Shown here: positions 1 through 9,028 of the stretch, in pieces | How the letters are laid out: every line of letters starts with the position of its first letter | How positions within the stretch are numbered: position 1 is the first letter of the stretch | Assembly: GCA_037444305.1 (NCBI GenBank) | Contig: JBBIMP010000050.1 | Coordinates: 1-35,275, forward strand | Reading direction: 5' to 3' | From: JBBIMP01 sp037444305 | GTDB taxonomy: Bacteria; Acidobacteriota; UBA6911 | Length of the DNA: 35,275 nt | Position numbers and translations under genes: made by a program | Notes under the pieces: generated by a model | Seen by the model: the letters and a program-made list of their open reading frames with translations, nothing else | Databases searched by the model: none | What the model was told of the DNA's origin: nothing

Positions 1-2498
1 TCCCGCGCCGCCCGATGCTCCTTGGATCCGGGCAGGCCGCCGCGGATTTCGTCCCACCGGTCGAGATCTACAGGAACCTGTTCCCCCGCAAGCCGCGCAG
101 CCGTGACCAGATCGCAGAGAGCCGCTGCCGGCGCCACCGCCGCGAGCGCCGCCTCCTGCGCCTTGCGCGCCTGTGCCAAATCCGAAGGGGTGGCGTCGGC
201 CAGGCGCGCCAGGCGCTTCAAGGGCTCTGCCGCGGCGCCCAGGAGATGGGCCGCATCGAGCGGAAACAGCGGGAGGCTCCCCTCCTCCAGCTTCTCCTTC
301 ACCTCGTCGAGACGCCCGATTCCGACCAGGGAATTCCCGCGCACGAGACTGTGATCCAGGAGCGAAAGCGGCAGTCCGGGCACGAAGGTGTGGATCCAGA
401 TCGAAAGGCGCGCGAGCTGCACGGCCGTCGGATTCAGATCCACGCCGTAGATGCAGCGCCGCGCGATGAGGCGGCGCAAAAGCTGGGTGTCCTCGATCTC
501 CACCTGATCGGCGAGCGGCCCGAGGGCGGCGAGGGCGGCGGCGCGAAGCTGCGCCAGTTCCGCCGCCACCGCGGGGAGGCGCCGCCGCGAGATGCAGCCC
601 GTAAGGCCGCGCTCGATCCGGTCGACCGCCGCCACGAGAAAGTGCCCCGAACCCATGGCCAGGTCGGCGACGCGGAAGTCGAAGAAGCGCTCGCCGGCCT
701 CGTCTTCCCCGAGGCCGTCGAGCCGCTCCAGGTGCTCGGCAAGGGCCGGCTCGAGCGAGCGCTCCAGGAGATGCTCCACGGCGAAATGCTTGGTGAAATA
801 GGAGCCCGTGGATTTGCGCGCGCCGGAAGCGTCGTGCAGGTATACGCTGCCGCCGGCGACGGCTGGCTCTTCCCCCTTCCTGCAGGGCCGGAAGGCGCCG
901 CTTTTGTCGACCGCCAGGTCGGTCTCGGCGACCGACAGCTCGCTTTCGAGGAGGCCCTCGTAGATCGTTCCGAACTCGCGCACGCCGAGGCTGCGGAAAT
1001 CGACGGGGCCGAGCCCTTCGGGGCCATCGACCAGAAGCAGATCGGAAAGCGCCGGACCGAAGACGGTGTTGGGCAGCGAAATCCCGGCCAGGAGCGCTCC
1101 TGCCGCAGAGATTTCGCCTTCCTCGGAGAAGAGCCCGCCGTCGTAGGCCGGCACGCCCCACTCGCGGTTGCCGCGATCCACCGCGCGGAAAAGGCGCGAG
1201 ACCTCCTGCCAGAGCGTGTCCCCCTCGTCAAAGGGAGCGCCGTTGCGGGCCAGCTCGGCCAGCTCCTGGGCCTTGGTTTTGAGCGAGCGGCGCTGGTAGA
1301 GGCCGTTCCAGCGGTAGGGGAGGAGATCCTTGTCCTCGGCATAGGCGATGAAGAGAAGCCGGAAGAGAACGGCGAGCGCCATTTCATAGGTATCCGCCAG
1401 ATCCTGCGCCGTGGGCTTGCTCAGGCCGCGCGCGGCAACGATCCCCTGGGCCAGACGCGGCACGACCTTTTCGTAGACGCGCTCGCGCAGCCGCTCGGCG
1501 AGATCGCCGGCGAAGCGGCTCGAAGCGTCGAGGATCCCTTCGAGGCTGCCGCCCGGGGCAAGCGCCTCGGCCGAACAGAGGAGCCAGAGGTAGGCGGCGT
1601 CCGCATCGGGCAGGAGTCCGGCGTGGCACTCGACGTAGGTTTCGGTGCGGCCGCGCCGCCCTACGCCCAGGCCGGGGCGCACCGGATGGACGCGCAGCTT
1701 GGCGCCGTGCTGAACGACGACCCAGGGCAGGCCCTCGCGGTCGGCGACGGCGAGGGCGTAGCTGATCGGCGAGAGGCCGGAGAAGCGCTCGCCGGAAAGG
1801 TCGGGCGATTCGTCGCGCTCCAGGAGGACGGCCACGGCGACCTTGCGCTCGCCGGCGCGCAGGATCGAGGTTGCGCCGTCGCAGGGCTCGATGCCGAAGC
1901 CGAGAGCGCGCAACAGGTCCTTGCCGCGCCTGGGGAGCGCGCCGCGCGCCTTTCGCCCGGCATTGTCCCAGTCGGCGCGGAGGCGCGCTCCCGAGCGCAG
2001 CTCATGGGTGGCGAGAAAGCCCTCGTTGCGCAGGCCTGCATGGTCCGAGACGAGCGAAGGGAGTATGTCGCGCAGCGCCCGCAGGGCGGCGTGGCGGTCG
2101 GGTTGCTCGAGAGCTTCGCGGCAGATGCGCCCGACCTGGCCGCGGTCGAGGTCGAGATAGGCCGGGGGATCGTCGCCGGCAGGGCCGCACAGGGACGCCC
2201 GCTCGCCGTGGAGGGCAACGAAGAGGAGCGGTGCGGCGCGGCCGGCGTTGCGCTCCTTCCATGCCGCGCGGAGCGCTGTCTGGCTCGGCTGCGCCGTGCT
2301 GTTGACGACGGCCACCTCGAGGGCAAGTGTGCCCTGGCCGAGGGCCAGGCCGACCGCGCTGAAGGGAACGGCGGCAGGCAGCGTCAGCGGGCGGAGGGCG
2401 ATCCCCTCGAGGAAGCTGGCTGTGGCGCCGAATTCGCCTGGGTTGCGCGGTGTTCTGTCCGGCATCCGTTTCTGTCGAATCCCTTCGTCCAACGTCAC
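1..2498 (-). CDS. Eco57I/PglX-type DNA methyltransferase (type IIG or BREX-like), 5' part, cut by the left edge
   Basis: The minus strand is open from about 2498 to the window edge and reads as a large class I SAM-dependent adenine methyltransferase. An N-terminal region of about 530 residues has no motif I can name. It is followed by TGSYFTKHF (near 800), the SAM-binding motif I DLAMGSGHFL (near 650) and motif II CIYGVDLNPTAVQLARLS (near 430-460). This order is that of Eco57I-like restriction-modification enzymes and BREX PglX. The catalytic NPPY/NPPW motif and any target-recognition domain would lie left of the window, so activity cannot be judged. The chosen start is a GTG at 2498 with AGAGGAAG six bases upstream; an in-frame ATG at 2465 has only a weak ribosome site. 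A long open frame on the plus strand over 15-2522 is codon-for-codon antisense to this gene and shows no family features. Whether the gene belongs to a defence island cannot be seen from this side. Confidence 0.85.
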   Translation of the reverse strand, partial: MTLDEGIRQKRMPDRTPRNPGEFGATASFLEGIALRPLTLPAAVPFSAVGLALGQGTLALEVAVVNSTAQPSQTALRAAWKERNAGRAAPLLFVALHGERASLCGPAGDDPPAYLDLDRGQVGRICREALEQPDRHAALRALRDILPSLVSDHAGLRNEGFLATHELRSGARLRADWDNAGRKARGALPRRGKDLLRALGFGIEPCDGATSILRAGERKVAVAVLLERDESPDLSGERFSGLSPISYALAVADREGLPWVVVQHGAKLRVHPVRPGLGVGRRGRTETYVECHAGLLPDADAAYLWLLCSAEALAPGGSLEGILDASSRFAGDLAERLRERVYEKVVPRLAQGIVAARGLSKPTAQDLADTYEMALAVLFRLLFIAYAEDKDLLPYRWNGLYQRRSLKTKAQELAELARNGAPFDEGDTLWQEVSRLFRAVDRGNREWGVPAYDGGLFSEEGEISAAGALLAGISLPNTVFGPALSDLLLVDGPEGLGPVDFRSLGVREFGTIYEGLLESELSVAETDLAVDKSGAFRPCRKGEEPAVAGGSVYLHDASGARKSTGSYFTKHFAVEHLLERSLEPALAEHLERLDGLGEDEAGERFFDFRVADLAMGSGHFLVAAVDRIERGLTGCISRRRLPAVAAELAQLRAAALAALGPLADQVEIEDTQLLRRLIARRCIYGVDLNPTAVQLARLSIWIHTFVPGLPLSLLDHSLVRGNSLVGIGRLDEVKEKLEEGSLPLFPLDAAHLLGAAAEPLKRLARLADATPSDLAQARKAQEAALAAVAPAAALCDLVTAARLAGEQVPVDLDRWDEIRGGLPGSKEHRAAR

Positions 2499-2596
2499 AA
2501 AGATCTTCCTCTGTACTACTAACCTGCGAAATCTTTCCCGCGCGTGAAGAAAACTCAAACCCAAACGGCGCCACGCTACCATATCTGCGAGTTATG

Positions 2597-2747
2597 GCTG
2601 CCGGCCGGGAGTCAACGGAGCCCGGAGCGATAGCGACGGGTCGCATCAGTTAACTGGGTTACCTGACCGCTCACTGGCGTTCGCGGCTCCGTTTACCGCG
2701 TTTCTTCAATTCGGCTTTCCTCGGTTGCGGCCTCGCTGCGCTGTGAC
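2597..2747. repeat. dispersed structured repeat, copy A
   Basis: First of four related elements (others at 6261, 21410 and 21580). It contains the core GGAGCCCGGAGCGATAGC followed by GACGGGT, and a trailing part with a CTTTCCTCGGTTGCGGC-like end. The arms AACGGAGCC (2614-2622) and GGCTCCGTT (2685-2693) are perfect 9-bp inverted repeats closing a roughly 80-base element. It lies in the gap between the methyltransferase gene and the hipA remnant. Confidence 0.75.
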
Positions 2748-2865
2748 ACTCCTGTTTGAAGCGGAAACCTCGGCCGTTGGGGGGTGGCCTGCTGCGAATT
2801 ATCAGGCTGAACTGGATGGCTGGCAAGCGCTTTCCCCCGCTGAGCGCCGCATTCCAGCCGTAGCA

Positions 2866-3191
2866 TTCCACCAACAGGACGACAGCGGCCTGCTCGGGTT
2901 CCGTTACGGGCCGGAGTGGCTGAACAGGCCGGATGCCGCGCCCCTGTCACGGTCGCTGCCGCTGCAGAAGGAGGCGTTCCGAGAAAACATGCTCATTGGC
3001 AGAGGCTGAGGCAGGAAGCGCGCCTGGGGTGGCCCAGGGTGAGGGAGCGAATGGCGGAACTTTGTCGGAAGACAGCGAACGCGCTTCGGGAATCCAGTGT
3101 GCGAAGCGCTGCCGGCGACGACGCTTTGTGCGCGCGAGTGGCCGGCATCATCGAAGAACGCGCCTCATCTCTCCATCAGAGTCTGGCATGA
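2866..3191 (+). pseudogene. hipA: hipA remnant (internal deletion plus frame change)
   Basis: Two out-of-frame pieces resemble the two ends of a HipA-family serine/threonine kinase toxin. The first piece reads GFRYGPEWLNRPDAAPLSRS then LPLQKEAF (about 2890-2985), the typical HipA N-terminal couple domain, and stops at 3009. The second, in another frame from about 2994, reads RLGWPRVRERMAELCRK and on to IIEERASSLHQSLA, ending at 3191, like the helical HipA C-terminus. The roughly 300-residue kinase core between them is missing, so the product cannot be active. No hipB-like gene was seen upstream, where a dispersed repeat lies instead. The family assignment rests on motif recall and not on a search. 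Confidence 0.55.
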
Positions 3192-3299
3192 GCGGTTTTG
3201 GATAGGCCTCCGGAAGGCGGTGACGCCTTCAGCGCTGCGCGATCTCCGGCTGAGAGTTGCTTGCATCAACGGCAGCAGTGGGAGTCGAGGGGCGGGCGC

Positions 3300-3339
3300 C
3301 TCGCGCGGCTCTGCATTGAGGCGCAGGGCCGCGCGCGAG
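3300..3339 (-). terminator. GC-rich hairpin after the radical SAM gene
   Basis: CTCGCGCGGC (3300-3309) pairs with GCCGCGCGCGAG (3328-3339) with a two-base bulge, just downstream of the radical SAM stop at 3347. No U-tract follows, so it is a weak terminator candidate. The rest of 3192-3346 shows no gene I can recognise. Confidence 0.35.
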
Positions 3340-3346
3340 GAGGACT

Positions 3347-5086
3347 TTACTGGTTGGTGGCTTCAGCCGGCTGCGGAATGTCCAGTCCCAGGCCGTCCCG
3401 GCGTTTCGTCCGGATATCGCCGCCGGCGGTGCGTTTCTCGGGATTCCAGTTTGTCCGCTCCACAAATGTGGGCGGCTGATAGGTCCAGCCGCTGTCGAGG
3501 CGTGTTTCCTCCCGCCTGATCAACTGCAACACGATCCTGCCGGCGATCGATGAGGCTGCCCGCGATTTCAAACCGAATTCGCGGTTTATCTCGCGGCGCA
3601 GGGAGGCTGCCTTGCGGGCGACCGAGGGATTGGACGTCCGGAAGTACTTCTCCATGGCGAAGAGCGCGCTCGAAAAACCGTACGTGAGGATCGAGCCCTC
3701 GCGCCTAAACCGCGAGCGGATCCGGCTGTCGGGATGGTTCCGGTAGCGCTGCCATCCCTGCAGAAGCGTTCGCGCGATGCGCATGGTGCTGGGCCCGTTG
3801 ACCTCGTAATCTCTCTGGAAAGCCCGCAGCAGGAACTCCTCCGACTGCCCGGCGGAGATGGCCGGGTGCCGGTAGTTGAACCGATACTGGCCGTGCGTGT
3901 CCGCTTCGTGAAAATCTTCCAGCAGAGTGCCCTCGTTTCTGTGCTTCTCGTAAAGCGGCGTGCCCGGGACCGGCGTGTAGAGCATGAACTGGTGGAAATC
4001 GGTGTCGTGCCGCACGGCGTGGTCGATGACCGCATCGATGTTCTCCGGGGTGTGGTTCTCCAGGCCGATGATGCTCGAGCCCAGGATGCGGATGCCGTGG
4101 GACTGCAGCGTGCGGACGAGTTCGTGGGTTCTGCCGCCGTTCAGCTTGGCATAGGTCGAATCCTCGCCCTCGAGCCCCATCCAGACCCAGGAGATCCCCA
4201 GTCCCACCAGCTCTTCGATGGCGTAGGAACGGAGGGCATTGGCGGATGAGAACACGTAGAGCGACCATGACTTGCCGCCTGCCTGCATCAGCTTCAGGAG
4301 TTCCAGAGCGCGTTTCTTGTGCAGGAGGAAGTTCTCGTCCATCACGAAGAACGACCGCGTCCCCATTCGCTCTTCCATGCGGGACATGATCCGGAAGAGT
4401 TCCTCGCCCGTATTGTAGAAGTTGACGAACTTCCCCTTGCCGCCGAACATGGCCGAGGTCGAGCAGAAGTTGCAGCCCAGCGGGCAGCCCACGGACGGGA
4501 TGAGGACCGCGGCCGTGTGTTCGGGCTTCGAACTGAGGTTGACTCCCATGGTCCTGCCGCCGAAGCCAGAGAAAATCTCCGGATGCTCGATCCGTTCCGC
4601 CGGGTCCTGGCCGAGGAATGAGCGGAACCAGGATATCCCCTCGCCGCGGACGATGTGGTCGGCGTCGATCCTCTTTTCTACGCCTGGCAGGTTGGCCAGG
4701 TGGCCGCCGACAACGATCGTGCAGCTCGGCCGGTGCTCGCGGACCAGCTCGCACATCTTGCGGACCTTTTCGACGTTCGGGATGATCGAGCTGATGCCGG
4801 CGATGTCGTAGTCGTGTTCCCGGATTTCCTGCGTGAAACGGTCGAGCGAAGGAAAATCCAGCAACGTGCACGGGGCGTCGATGTTGGACTGGATCATCAT
4901 GAGGCCCCACGAGCGGTGGAACATCCGCAGCGAAAAAGGCCCCTGCACGCGGGTCACCTGGTTGTGATACAGCTCCATCGGATTGAGCGCGCGGCTGCCG
5001 TATTCGTCGTTCTGGGCATACGGTCCGAACGCGGAGGTCAACAGAATCCTGGCCTCCGTTCCTTTGGGATGTTTCTCCAAAGCCAT
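3347..5086 (-). CDS. B12-binding-type radical SAM protein
   Basis: The 579-residue product has the layout of cobalamin-dependent radical SAM enzymes. An N-terminal Rossmann-like half (about residues 60-160, with YDIAGISSIIPNVEKV and IVVGGHLANLPG) resembles the B12-binding domain. The radical SAM core follows with the cluster motif CPLGCNFC (Cys201, Cys205, Cys208). As usual in this group, no DxHxxG motif is present. A C-terminal part of about 150 residues contains several basic stretches. Such enzymes methylate or rearrange unactivated carbons; the substrate cannot be inferred here. The start is the ATG at 5086, preceded by GGGGAGGAG at good spacing; an upstream in-frame ATG at 5176 lacks a ribosome site. 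It stands alone downstream of htpX on the same strand, 99 bases away, so co-transcription is possible. Confidence 0.85.
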   Translation of the reverse strand: MALEKHPKGTEARILLTSAFGPYAQNDEYGSRALNPMELYHNQVTRVQGPFSLRMFHRSWGLMMIQSNIDAPCTLLDFPSLDRFTQEIREHDYDIAGISSIIPNVEKVRKMCELVREHRPSCTIVVGGHLANLPGVEKRIDADHIVRGEGISWFRSFLGQDPAERIEHPEIFSGFGGRTMGVNLSSKPEHTAAVLIPSVGCPLGCNFCSTSAMFGGKGKFVNFYNTGEELFRIMSRMEERMGTRSFFVMDENFLLHKKRALELLKLMQAGGKSWSLYVFSSANALRSYAIEELVGLGISWVWMGLEGEDSTYAKLNGGRTHELVRTLQSHGIRILGSSIIGLENHTPENIDAVIDHAVRHDTDFHQFMLYTPVPGTPLYEKHRNEGTLLEDFHEADTHGQYRFNYRHPAISAGQSEEFLLRAFQRDYEVNGPSTMRIARTLLQGWQRYRNHPDSRIRSRFRREGSILTYGFSSALFAMEKYFRTSNPSVARKAASLRREINREFGLKSRAASSIAGRIVLQLIRREETRLDSGWTYQPPTFVERTNWNPEKRTAGGDIRTKRRDGLGLDIPQPAEATNQ

Positions 5087-5185
5087 GCAAAACTCCTCCC
5101 CAGCCGGAATAAGGCGCGACCGGCGCGGAGGAATTATCGTCCCCGCAACACTTTCGCTGCGTAAAACATTTGTCACAATTTGCCT

Positions 5186-6064
5186 TCAGCGGCTTCCGCG
5201 CAGGGCGGCGATGCGTTCCTCCAGCGGCGGGTGGGTCATGAAGAGGCGCTTCAGGCCCCGGCCCATGCCGCCCGAGATGCCGAAGGCCGACATCTGATCG
5301 GGCAGGTGCGGCTGCCGGACCGAGCGCTGCAGCCTCTGCAGCGCGGCGATCATGTTCTCGCGGCCTGCCAGACTTGCGCCCCCGGCATCGGCCCGGAACT
5401 CGCGCCGCCGGCTGAACCAGAAGACTATGATGCTCGCCAGGATGCCCAGGACGAGTTCGGCCACGATGGTGGTGATCCAGAAGGCCGGCCCGTGGCCGCG
5501 CTCGGTTTTCAGGATCGCCTTGTCCACGAACTGGCCGATGACCCGCGAAAGGAAGATGACGAAGGTGTTGACCACACCCTGTATGAGCGCCAGCGTAACC
5601 ATGTCGCCGTTGGCCACGTGGCTGACCTCGTGAGCCAGGACCGCCTCGGCCTCCTCCCGCGCCATGCCGCGCAGCAGGCCCGTGCTGACGGCCACCAGCG
5701 CCTTGTTGCGGCTCATGCCGGTGGCGAAGGCGTTCACGTCGGGCGCGTCGTAGACCGCCACCTCCGGCATGCCGATGCCGGCGGCGCCTGCCTGCCGGCG
5801 CACGGTCTCGAGGAGCCACTCCTCGGTCGGGTTTCTGGGCCTCTCGATCACCTGCGCCCCGGTGAGCCGCTTGGCCGTCCACTTGGAAATGGCCAGCGAA
5901 ATCAGCGCGCCGCCGAAACCAAAAACGGCCGCGAATATCAGCAGCGATACCAGGTTGAGGCCGGTGGCCGTCAGGTAGGGCTCCACCCCGAGGATCCGCA
6001 GCGTGAGGCTCAAAACCACGAGGATGGCAAGGTTGGTACCCAGGAACAGAAACACTCGCTTCAT
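5186..6064 (-). CDS. htpX: membrane-bound zinc metalloprotease HtpX
   Basis: This 292-residue M48 peptidase degrades misfolded membrane proteins as part of envelope quality control. Two hydrophobic segments at the N-terminus (about residues 4-25 and 33-58) precede the zinc-binding HEVSH motif (His145, Glu146, His149). Two further membrane segments follow (about 155-175 and 192-217), and the third zinc ligand is probably Glu222 in REFRAD. The order and length match HtpX of other bacteria. The ATG at 6064 has AGAGGAGAG directly upstream. The gene faces away from the deacylase gene at 6464 across a gap holding one dispersed repeat. No heat-shock promoter element could be identified with confidence. 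Confidence 0.95.
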   Translation of the reverse strand: MKRVFLFLGTNLAILVVLSLTLRILGVEPYLTATGLNLVSLLIFAAVFGFGGALISLAISKWTAKRLTGAQVIERPRNPTEEWLLETVRRQAGAAGIGMPEVAVYDAPDVNAFATGMSRNKALVAVSTGLLRGMAREEAEAVLAHEVSHVANGDMVTLALIQGVVNTFVIFLSRVIGQFVDKAILKTERGHGPAFWITTIVAELVLGILASIIVFWFSRRREFRADAGGASLAGRENMIAALQRLQRSVRQPHLPDQMSAFGISGGMGRGLKRLFMTHPPLEERIAALRGSR

Positions 6065-6260
6065 TTGGCTCTCCTCTCTGGAGTGTGAATCATAATTGCG
6101 GCGGCGGACGACCCAGTGGGCGCCGCCAGGGAATTTTGATCTATTCCGTGACTTCGTGCAACACCTTCACGATCCTGGTTTGCTACACCACGCGCAAGGT
6201 GTTTCCAATCGCGCAGAAGATCCACGGGAACGGCGGAATGCCGCCAACGCTGGCGCCGCA

Positions 6261-6410
6261 GCTTGCCGGCCGGGGTTGAACGGAGCCCGGAGCGATAGCG
6301 ACGGGTTGGGTTGCCTGCCTGGGCAACGGGATGGTGCCGTTGGCGGCGCCGTTTCCCCGGCCCGCGAACACGGCTTTCCTCCAGCGCCCTTCTTGGTTGC
6401 GGCTGGGCGG
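6261..6410. repeat. dispersed structured repeat, copy B
   Basis: Second copy of the element, in the divergent gap between htpX and the deacylase gene. It carries the same core GGAGCCCGGAGCGATAGC. The closing arms are AACGGAGCC (6279-6287) and GGCGCCGTT (6345-6353), one mismatch from perfect pairing. An inner hairpin GTTGCC...GGGCAAC lies between them. The remainder of 6065-6260 shows no gene. Confidence 0.75.
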
Positions 6411-6427
6411 CGTAGTATCCTCGTACC

Positions 6428-6437
6428 GATACGTATC
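6428..6437. promoter_or_regulatory. palindrome GATACGTATC upstream of the deacylase gene
   Basis: A perfect 10-bp palindrome lies 27 bases before the ATG at 6464, where an operator would be expected. Nothing else supports regulation, and palindromes of this length also occur by chance. Confidence 0.2.
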
Positions 6438-6463
6438 CGGCTTCTGCGGCCGGGAGGCTTGCC

Positions 6464-8107
6464 ATGCGAAAAGACGTTCATAGATCATGCAGCGCGAGGA
6501 GGCAGATACTATCTTTGTGTGCAATCGCGCTCTGTGCGGCCGCTGCCTCCGGCAGCTCGGTTCAGTCCGGCCCGTCCCTCGATCTCGTCATCCGCAACGC
6601 CACCGTTGTGGACGGGAGCGGCAGAAAAGCCTTCCGTGCGGACATCGGGATCGGCAACGGCGTGATCCTGCGCCTCGAGAGGCCCGGAAGACTCCGGGCG
6701 CCGGAGATTCTGGATGCTTCGGGCCTGATCGCGGCCCCGGGATTCATCGATCTTCACACCCATGCCGACGACCTCACCGCCAACCCCCTGGCGGAGAACT
6801 TTGTGCGCATGGGTGTCACGACCGTCGTCTCCGGCAACTGCGGCGGTTCGGCGCTGCTGGTGGCGGAGGCGCTGGAAAAGACGCGCGCGGCGAAGCCCGC
6901 AGTCAACTTTGCGACGCTGGTCGGGCACAACACCATCCGCCGCGCCGTCATGGGCAGCGAAAACCGCCCGCCGTCGCGCGAGGAGCTGGACAGGATGAAG
7001 TCGCTCGTCGCCGCCGCCATGAGGGATGGCGCTTTCGGGCTCTCTTCCGGGCTGCAGTACGTGCCCGGAACATATTCCGCCACGGAGGAGATCATCGAGC
7101 TGGCGAAGGAGTCCGCCGGAGCCGGCGGACTGTACGCGACGCACATGCGCAACGAAGGGACCGAGATCGAAAAGGCGGTTGCGGAGGCCATCCGCGTGGG
7201 CGAAGAGGCGAAGTGCCCGGTCCAGATTTCGCACATCAAGATCGACAGCCCTTCCAGGTGGGGAATGGCCAAAAAGGTCCTCGCGCAGGTGGAAGCAGCC
7301 CGCCGGCGCGGCACGAAGATCGGACTGGACCAGTATGCCTATGGCGCGGGAAGTTCCGGTCTGAGCATCCGGTTTCCTGCGTGGGTTCTGGAGGGGGGGC
7401 AGGCGCTGATCCGGCAGCGTCTGGAGGACGAGGCGACCTGGGATCGTGTCCGGACCGAAATGAAGGCCATGCTGGCCGAAAGGGGATTCAAGGATCTGTC
7501 CTGGGCGGTCGTGGCCTCCTACAGGCCGGACCCGACGCTCAACGGGCTTTCCATCAGGGATATCGCCGCTCGCCGGAAGGGGAATGAATCGCCTGAGGCA
7601 CAGCTGGAGGTCGCGAGGGAAATGATGATCGCGGGGGGCGCGCAAATGGTCTATCACTTCATGTCGGAAGGGGACATCACGGCGTTCATGCGCGACCCGA
7701 ATGTGTCGGTGGCCTCCGACAGCGGCGTCCTCCGGCTCGGAGAGGGTGCGCCGCACCCCCGGGGATACGGGAACAATGCGCGCGTGCTCGGCCACTATGT
7801 CCGGGAAAAGAGAATTGTCAGCTTGGAGGAGGCGGTGCGGAAGATGACCTCCCTCCCGGCGGCGCAGTTCGGCATCCGGGCGCGTGGCATGATCCGAGAG
7901 GGGTACGCCGCCGACATTGTTCTGTTCGACCGAAAGGCGGTCGCCGACCGCGGCACTTATGCCGAGCCTCACAGGTATGCGACAGGTATTCCGCACGTGT
8001 TCGTCAACGGGGTGCCTGTTATCAGGGATGGCGCAGATACCGGCGCCCGCCCGGGGCAGGTCCTGACAAGGGGAGATCAAGCCACGGCCGGCAATCCGGC
8101 GGGGTGA
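6464..8107 (+). CDS. exported N-acyl-D-amino-acid deacylase family amidohydrolase
   Basis: This 547-residue enzyme belongs to the D-aminoacylase branch of the amidohydrolase superfamily, which removes acyl groups from N-acyl-D-amino acids. A basic N-terminus and a hydrophobic stretch (about residues 13-30) look like a signal peptide. The catalytic barrel begins at LDLVIRNATVVDGSG. Metal-site motifs follow in the expected order: DLHTHADD (His98, His100), the cysteine of SGNCGGS (Cys126), the histidines of ATHMRNEG and ISHIKID, and a late aspartate in ASDSGV. The C-terminus has the usual small sandwich-domain return (GYAADIVLFD). GGGAGG stands six bases before the ATG. It converges with the creatininase-like gene at 8134, and both are exported hydrolases, which suggests scavenging of peptide or cell-wall fragments. 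The exact substrate is unknown. Confidence 0.9.
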   Translation: MRKDVHRSCSARRQILSLCAIALCAAAASGSSVQSGPSLDLVIRNATVVDGSGRKAFRADIGIGNGVILRLERPGRLRAPEILDASGLIAAPGFIDLHTHADDLTANPLAENFVRMGVTTVVSGNCGGSALLVAEALEKTRAAKPAVNFATLVGHNTIRRAVMGSENRPPSREELDRMKSLVAAAMRDGAFGLSSGLQYVPGTYSATEEIIELAKESAGAGGLYATHMRNEGTEIEKAVAEAIRVGEEAKCPVQISHIKIDSPSRWGMAKKVLAQVEAARRRGTKIGLDQYAYGAGSSGLSIRFPAWVLEGGQALIRQRLEDEATWDRVRTEMKAMLAERGFKDLSWAVVASYRPDPTLNGLSIRDIAARRKGNESPEAQLEVAREMMIAGGAQMVYHFMSEGDITAFMRDPNVSVASDSGVLRLGEGAPHPRGYGNNARVLGHYVREKRIVSLEEAVRKMTSLPAAQFGIRARGMIREGYAADIVLFDRKAVADRGTYAEPHRYATGIPHVFVNGVPVIRDGADTGARPGQVLTRGDQATAGNPAG

Positions 8108-8133
8108 GCGAACCGGAACTCAGGGCGGAGGCG

Positions 8134-8958
8134 TCAGACGTCGGCCGCGTCCCAAAGCCGGCGGGTCTCGACGATCAGCTTCGCCACCTTTGCGCAGACC
8201 TTGCGGAAATATTCGTCCGCCTTCGCCTGGTCGAACTTGACGTAGCCTTCCCCCTCCTTGTACAGCATGATCGAAGTCGCCGACGGGTAAGTGAAGTAGG
8301 CGTCCGGGGCGGGCAGGGGCGCCGCGAGCGCGTCGGAGTACCGGTGTTTCTGCACCAGCCTGGGATTGATCGCCTGGATCATCGCGTTTTCGTTCCAGCC
8401 GGCGTGGCCGCCATCCTCCCCGAACACCTCCAGGGTGATGTCGGCGGTAAGGGCCCACCAGTTGATCACCAGGGTGCGAACCTTCATAGTCTGTCCCACC
8501 TCTGCGGCCAGCTGGCCGAGAATCTTCCCCTGGTTCAGGCCGTGGCCGTTGATCACGACGATGTTGCGGAATCCCATCTTCGCCATTCCCCGGATGACCT
8601 CCCTGGCGTAAGCGCGGTAGGCTTCTTCGGAAACGGTGAAAGATCCCGGATAAGCGTCCAGGCTTCCCGTCATGCCGTAGGGGATCGCCGGGGCCACCAG
8701 GGCGTTCACTTCCTCCGCGATCTTCTGCGCGATCGCGACCGGCGCCAGGATGTCCGCCCCGTTGTTGATCACGCCGTGCGCCTCGAGCGTGCCGGTGGGC
8801 AGGAGCACGGTGTTCACCTTCGCCGGAACGAACTCCCTGAATTCCATCCAGTTGATCTCGCTCAGCTCCCGGCTCGAGAGCCGATCGGCCTGCGCCGCGG
8901 CCGCGGCCGCCGGGGAAAGTGCGATGAGTAGCAGGAATGCGGATTGGATCCTCGGCAT
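8134..8958 (-). CDS. exported creatininase family protein
   Basis: The 274-residue product has a cleavable-looking signal peptide (MPRIQSAFLLLIALSPAAAA) and a creatininase fold. Metal-binding motifs are TGTLEAHG with a following Asp in NNGADI, the NGHGLNQ loop, and HAGWNENA in place of the family's HAG-x-x-E segment. Family members hydrolyse cyclic or linear amides such as creatinine or formamide groups of cofactor precursors. The exported location argues against mycofactocin or riboflavin chemistry and for degradation of an external amide. The start is the ATG at 8958, preceded by AGGAGGAG; the in-frame ATG at 9075 would overlap the ATP-grasp gene and lacks a ribosome site. It follows the ATP-grasp gene on the same strand with a 70-base gap. 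Confidence 0.85.
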   Translation of the reverse strand: MPRIQSAFLLLIALSPAAAAAAQADRLSSRELSEINWMEFREFVPAKVNTVLLPTGTLEAHGVINNGADILAPVAIAQKIAEEVNALVAPAIPYGMTGSLDAYPGSFTVSEEAYRAYAREVIRGMAKMGFRNIVVINGHGLNQGKILGQLAAEVGQTMKVRTLVINWWALTADITLEVFGEDGGHAGWNENAMIQAINPRLVQKHRYSDALAAPLPAPDAYFTYPSATSIMLYKEGEGYVKFDQAKADEYFRKVCAKVAKLIVETRRLWDAADV

Positions 8959-9028
8959 GGTTCTCCTCCTGTAAGGCGCGGCGGCGTCTTCCGGCCGGGC
9001 TCGCCGGAGGACCGGCAGGGTGTCTTGA

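Noticed and set aside
15..2522. 835-codon plus-strand open frame
   Set aside because: It is codon-aligned antisense to the methyltransferase gene, has no recognisable family features and a composition typical of antisense high-GC frames.
3705..5882. 725-codon minus-strand frame spanning the radical SAM and htpX genes
   Set aside because: A shifted frame crossing two well-supported genes; low-complexity Arg/Gly/Pro translation.
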